Assembly (NCBI GenBank): GCA_050331695.1
Contig: JBHJGP010000014.1
Coordinates: 62,001 to 126,000, forward strand
Length of the DNA: 64,000 nt
Source: JBHJGP01 sp050331695
Lineage (GTDB): Bacteria > Pseudomonadota > Alphaproteobacteria > Geminicoccales > Geminicoccaceae
Direction of reading: 5' to 3'
Shown piece by piece: positions 61,882-64,000 of the stretch. The notes below the pieces were generated by a model. It was not told the origin of the DNA, ran no database searches, and was given only the letters and a program-made list of their open reading frames with translations. How positions within the stretch are numbered: position 1 is the first letter of the stretch; each line of letters begins with the position of its first letter. Made by a program: the position numbers and the translations under genes.

Positions 61882-64000
61882 GTGGCCGCGTCCCAAGACG
61901 GCGGCACGCCGATGATCCGCCAATACAAGGCGATCAAGGCCGCCCATCCCGACATGCTCTTGTTCTACCGGATGGGCGATTTTTACGAATTGTTCTTCGA
62001 GGACGCGGTCGAGGCTGCGGCGGCCCTCGACATCGCGCTCACCAAGCGCGGCCGCCACGACGGCCAGGACATCGCCATGTGTGGCGTGCCCGTCCACAGT
62101 GCGGAAAGCTATCTGCAAAAGCTCATCAAACAGGGATTTCGCGTGGCGGTCTGCGAACAGACCGAGGATCCCGCCGAAGCGAAGAAACGCCCTGGGGCCG
62201 GCAAACTCGTGGCCCGGGAGGTGGTCCGCATCGTCACGCCCGGGACCCTGACCGAGGACGGTCTGCTCGATCCGAGAAATGCCAACTATCTGGCGTCGCT
62301 GGCCGAGGCCCGGGAGCAGCTGGGCCTTGCCTGGCTCGATCTCTCGACCGGCGAGTTTCGGACCGAGACCCTGGGTCCTGCTCAACTTCAGAGCGAACTC
62401 GCCCGGATCGATCCCCGGGAGCTGCTCGTGGCCGAAAGCACTCTGGAGCGGGCCGACGGCCGCGACCGGCTGGGCTCATGGTTTGATCGGGCAACGCCGG
62501 TGGCCGACCAGCAGCTTCGAAGCGGCGACGGTGAGAAACGGCTCCGCTCGCTTTTCGGGATCGCCACCTTGGAAGCGTTCGGGGATTTCAGCCGGGCGGA
62601 ATTGGCGGCGGCCGGCGGCCTTTTGGCTTATGTCGAGCTCACCCAGAAAGCGGCCGTGCCCCGCTTGTCGCCGCCGGTCCGCATGGAAAGAGGCGGGCAT
62701 CTGGCGCTCGATCCGGCGACCCGCGCCAGTCTCGAGCTTACCCGCAATCTTCAAGGCGAGCGCCAGGGCAGTCTGCTCGCGGCTGTCGACCGAACCCTGA
62801 CCGGCGCCGGCGGCCGACGGCTCGCCGCCTGGCTCTCGAGCCCGCTCACCGACCGGGCCGCGATCAACGAGCGCCTCGACCGGATCCAGGCACTGATCGA
62901 AACATCCGAATGGCTGGCGGGGATCCGCGCAAGCCTCAAAGGCTGTCCCGATGTGGAACGGGCTTTGTCGCGTCTGGCGCTCGATCGGGGCGGGCCCCGG
63001 GATCTGGCCGCCGTCCGCGAAGCGCTGCGGCGGGCTTCCGATCTGGCGTCGGGCCAGCCGCCGCCTGCGGCGGCCCTGGTGCCGCTGGTCCGTCCGCTCG
63101 AGGGCTTTGGTCCGTTGGCCGGGCAATTGGATACGGCGCTGGTCGACGAGCCGCCCGTTCTCTGCCGTGACGGCGGTTTCATCACCGAGGGCTTCGACCG
63201 GGAGCTGGACGATGCCCGCAGCCTTCGCGACCGCGGCCGCAAACATATCGCCGCCCTGGAAGCGAAACTTCGAAGCGAGACCGGGATCGCATCGCTCAAG
63301 ATCCGGCACAACCACATGCTGGGCTACTATATCGAGGTGACCGCCAACCATCGGGACAAGACGCCGGAAACCTTCGTTCAGCGCCAAAGCATGGCCAATG
63401 CCATCCGGTTCACCACTGCCGAGCTGAGCGAGCTCGAAATGGCGCTGGTCCAGGCCCAGGACCGGGCGTGCACGCGAGAGCTGGCGCTGTTCGACGAGCT
63501 GGTCGGCGCTGTCACGGCCTCGGCCGAGGCTCTGGCCAACCTGGCCGACGCCCTGGCCCAATTGGACGTCGCCCAGGGGCTTGCCACCCTTGCCATGGAA
63601 CTAAGGTGGTGCCGGCCCGAATTGACCGATGGCCTGATCTTCGAGATCGAGGGCGGCCGTCACCCGGTCGTCGAGCAGGCGCTTTCAAAAGCGCACCAGG
63701 GGTTCATCGCCAATGACGCGGTGCTCGACGACACCAATCGCCTGTGGCTGCTGACGGGACCCAATATGGCCGGCAAGAGCACGTTCTTGCGCCAGAATGC
63801 GTTGATCGTCGTGCTCGCGCAGATGGGGGCTTATGTCCCGGCGCGGCGGGCCAAGATCGGTCTGGTCGACAAGCTCTTCAGCCGGGTCGGTGCGGCCGAC
63901 GACCTCGCCCGGGGTCAGTCGACCTTCATGGTCGAGATGGTCGAGACGGCGTCGATCCTGAACCAGGCAACGTCACGCTCGCTGGTGATCCTCGATGAGA
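61882..64000 (+). CDS. mutS: DNA mismatch repair protein MutS (3' end outside window)
   Basis: About 706 residues are visible of a protein usually near 880. The mismatch-binding motif FYRMGDFYELF (about 30-40) has the Phe-x-Glu wedge. The connector, lever and clamp domains follow, and the ATPase has Walker A GPNMAGKST (about 626-634), GQSTFMVEM and the start of Walker B, LVILDE, at the window edge. The start is GTG at 61882 with AGGAG 6 nt upstream. The ORF is open to the last base, so the end is missing. It begins 110 bp after the terminator. Confidence 0.97.
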   Translation, partial: MAASQDGGTPMIRQYKAIKAAHPDMLLFYRMGDFYELFFEDAVEAAAALDIALTKRGRHDGQDIAMCGVPVHSAESYLQKLIKQGFRVAVCEQTEDPAEAKKRPGAGKLVAREVVRIVTPGTLTEDGLLDPRNANYLASLAEAREQLGLAWLDLSTGEFRTETLGPAQLQSELARIDPRELLVAESTLERADGRDRLGSWFDRATPVADQQLRSGDGEKRLRSLFGIATLEAFGDFSRAELAAAGGLLAYVELTQKAAVPRLSPPVRMERGGHLALDPATRASLELTRNLQGERQGSLLAAVDRTLTGAGGRRLAAWLSSPLTDRAAINERLDRIQALIETSEWLAGIRASLKGCPDVERALSRLALDRGGPRDLAAVREALRRASDLASGQPPPAAALVPLVRPLEGFGPLAGQLDTALVDEPPVLCRDGGFITEGFDRELDDARSLRDRGRKHIAALEAKLRSETGIASLKIRHNHMLGYYIEVTANHRDKTPETFVQRQSMANAIRFTTAELSELEMALVQAQDRACTRELALFDELVGAVTASAEALANLADALAQLDVAQGLATLAMELRWCRPELTDGLIFEIEGGRHPVVEQALSKAHQGFIANDAVLDDTNRLWLLTGPNMAGKSTFLRQNALIVVLAQMGAYVPARRAKIGLVDKLFSRVGAADDLARGQSTFMVEMVETASILNQATSRSLVILDE

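Overview
The window looks like chromosomal DNA from a high-GC, motile, Gram-negative alphaproteobacterium, probably in or near the Rhodospirillales. The evidence is the content and order of the flagellar genes (fliL-fliM-DUF6468-motE next to flgF-flgG-flgA-flgH), the long-form dCTP deaminase, the Rhizobium-type rhamnose locus, and the lipoprotein and periplasmic flagellar parts. This placement rests on gene content, not on a phylogeny. Genes are dense and many overlap by 4 nt (ATGA, GTGA, TTGA and twice probably CTG-based starts). I saw no tRNA, rRNA, CRISPR array, insertion sequence or prophage.

Layout. 1-4.1 kb: a partial DUF2189 membrane protein, a LysE-type exporter and a GGDEF-EAL c-di-GMP protein. 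4.4-11.7 kb: glyA, rpiB, dcd, a Gfo/Idh/MocA-ThuA pair, and a periplasmic sulfurtransferase with a YeeE/TsuA-type sulfur transporter. 12-17.9 kb: a GT9 glycosyltransferase, YbaK, GloB, a methyltransferase, HisC, TyrC and ChaC. 17.8-27.5 kb: a nearly complete L-rhamnose uptake and catabolism locus (kinase, mutarotase, four-part ABC importer; divergent aldolase-dehydrogenase and isomerase) without a recognisable regulator. 27.5-30.3 kb: ArsC, a zinc peptidase, MgtC and a short-chain dehydrogenase. 30.3-30.7 kb: a structured gene-free stretch ending in a plus-strand terminator.

30.7-43.2 kb: the flagellar region. A leftward operon runs fliL-fliM-DUF6468-motE-cheY-two MotB-like genes-a giant periplasmic TPR protein-a lipoprotein hydrolase. 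A rightward operon is flgF-flgG-flgA-flgH. Between them lie a consensus sigma-54 promoter and two CGGCA/TGCCG palindromes 30 bp apart, which look like enhancer sites for an FlbD-type activator. The pairing of MotE, MotB-like and giant periplasmic TPR proteins suggests an undescribed motor accessory module.

43.2-56.9 kb: an AT-rich spacer, a PAS-GGDEF cyclase, a one-carbon operon (GcvT/DmdA-like demethylase, MTHFR C-terminal zinc protein, MTHFR, acyl-CoA ligase), an exopolysaccharide group (Wzy/WaaL-like protein, membrane nucleotidyltransferase, PssD/Alg14-like and PssE/Alg13-like proteins), a DUF3298 lipoprotein, a PotABC-type importer without its binding protein, and an ICMT-family methyltransferase. 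57-64 kb: a complete branched-chain-amino-acid-type ABC importer, a strong candidate small RNA with its own terminator, and the start of mutS.
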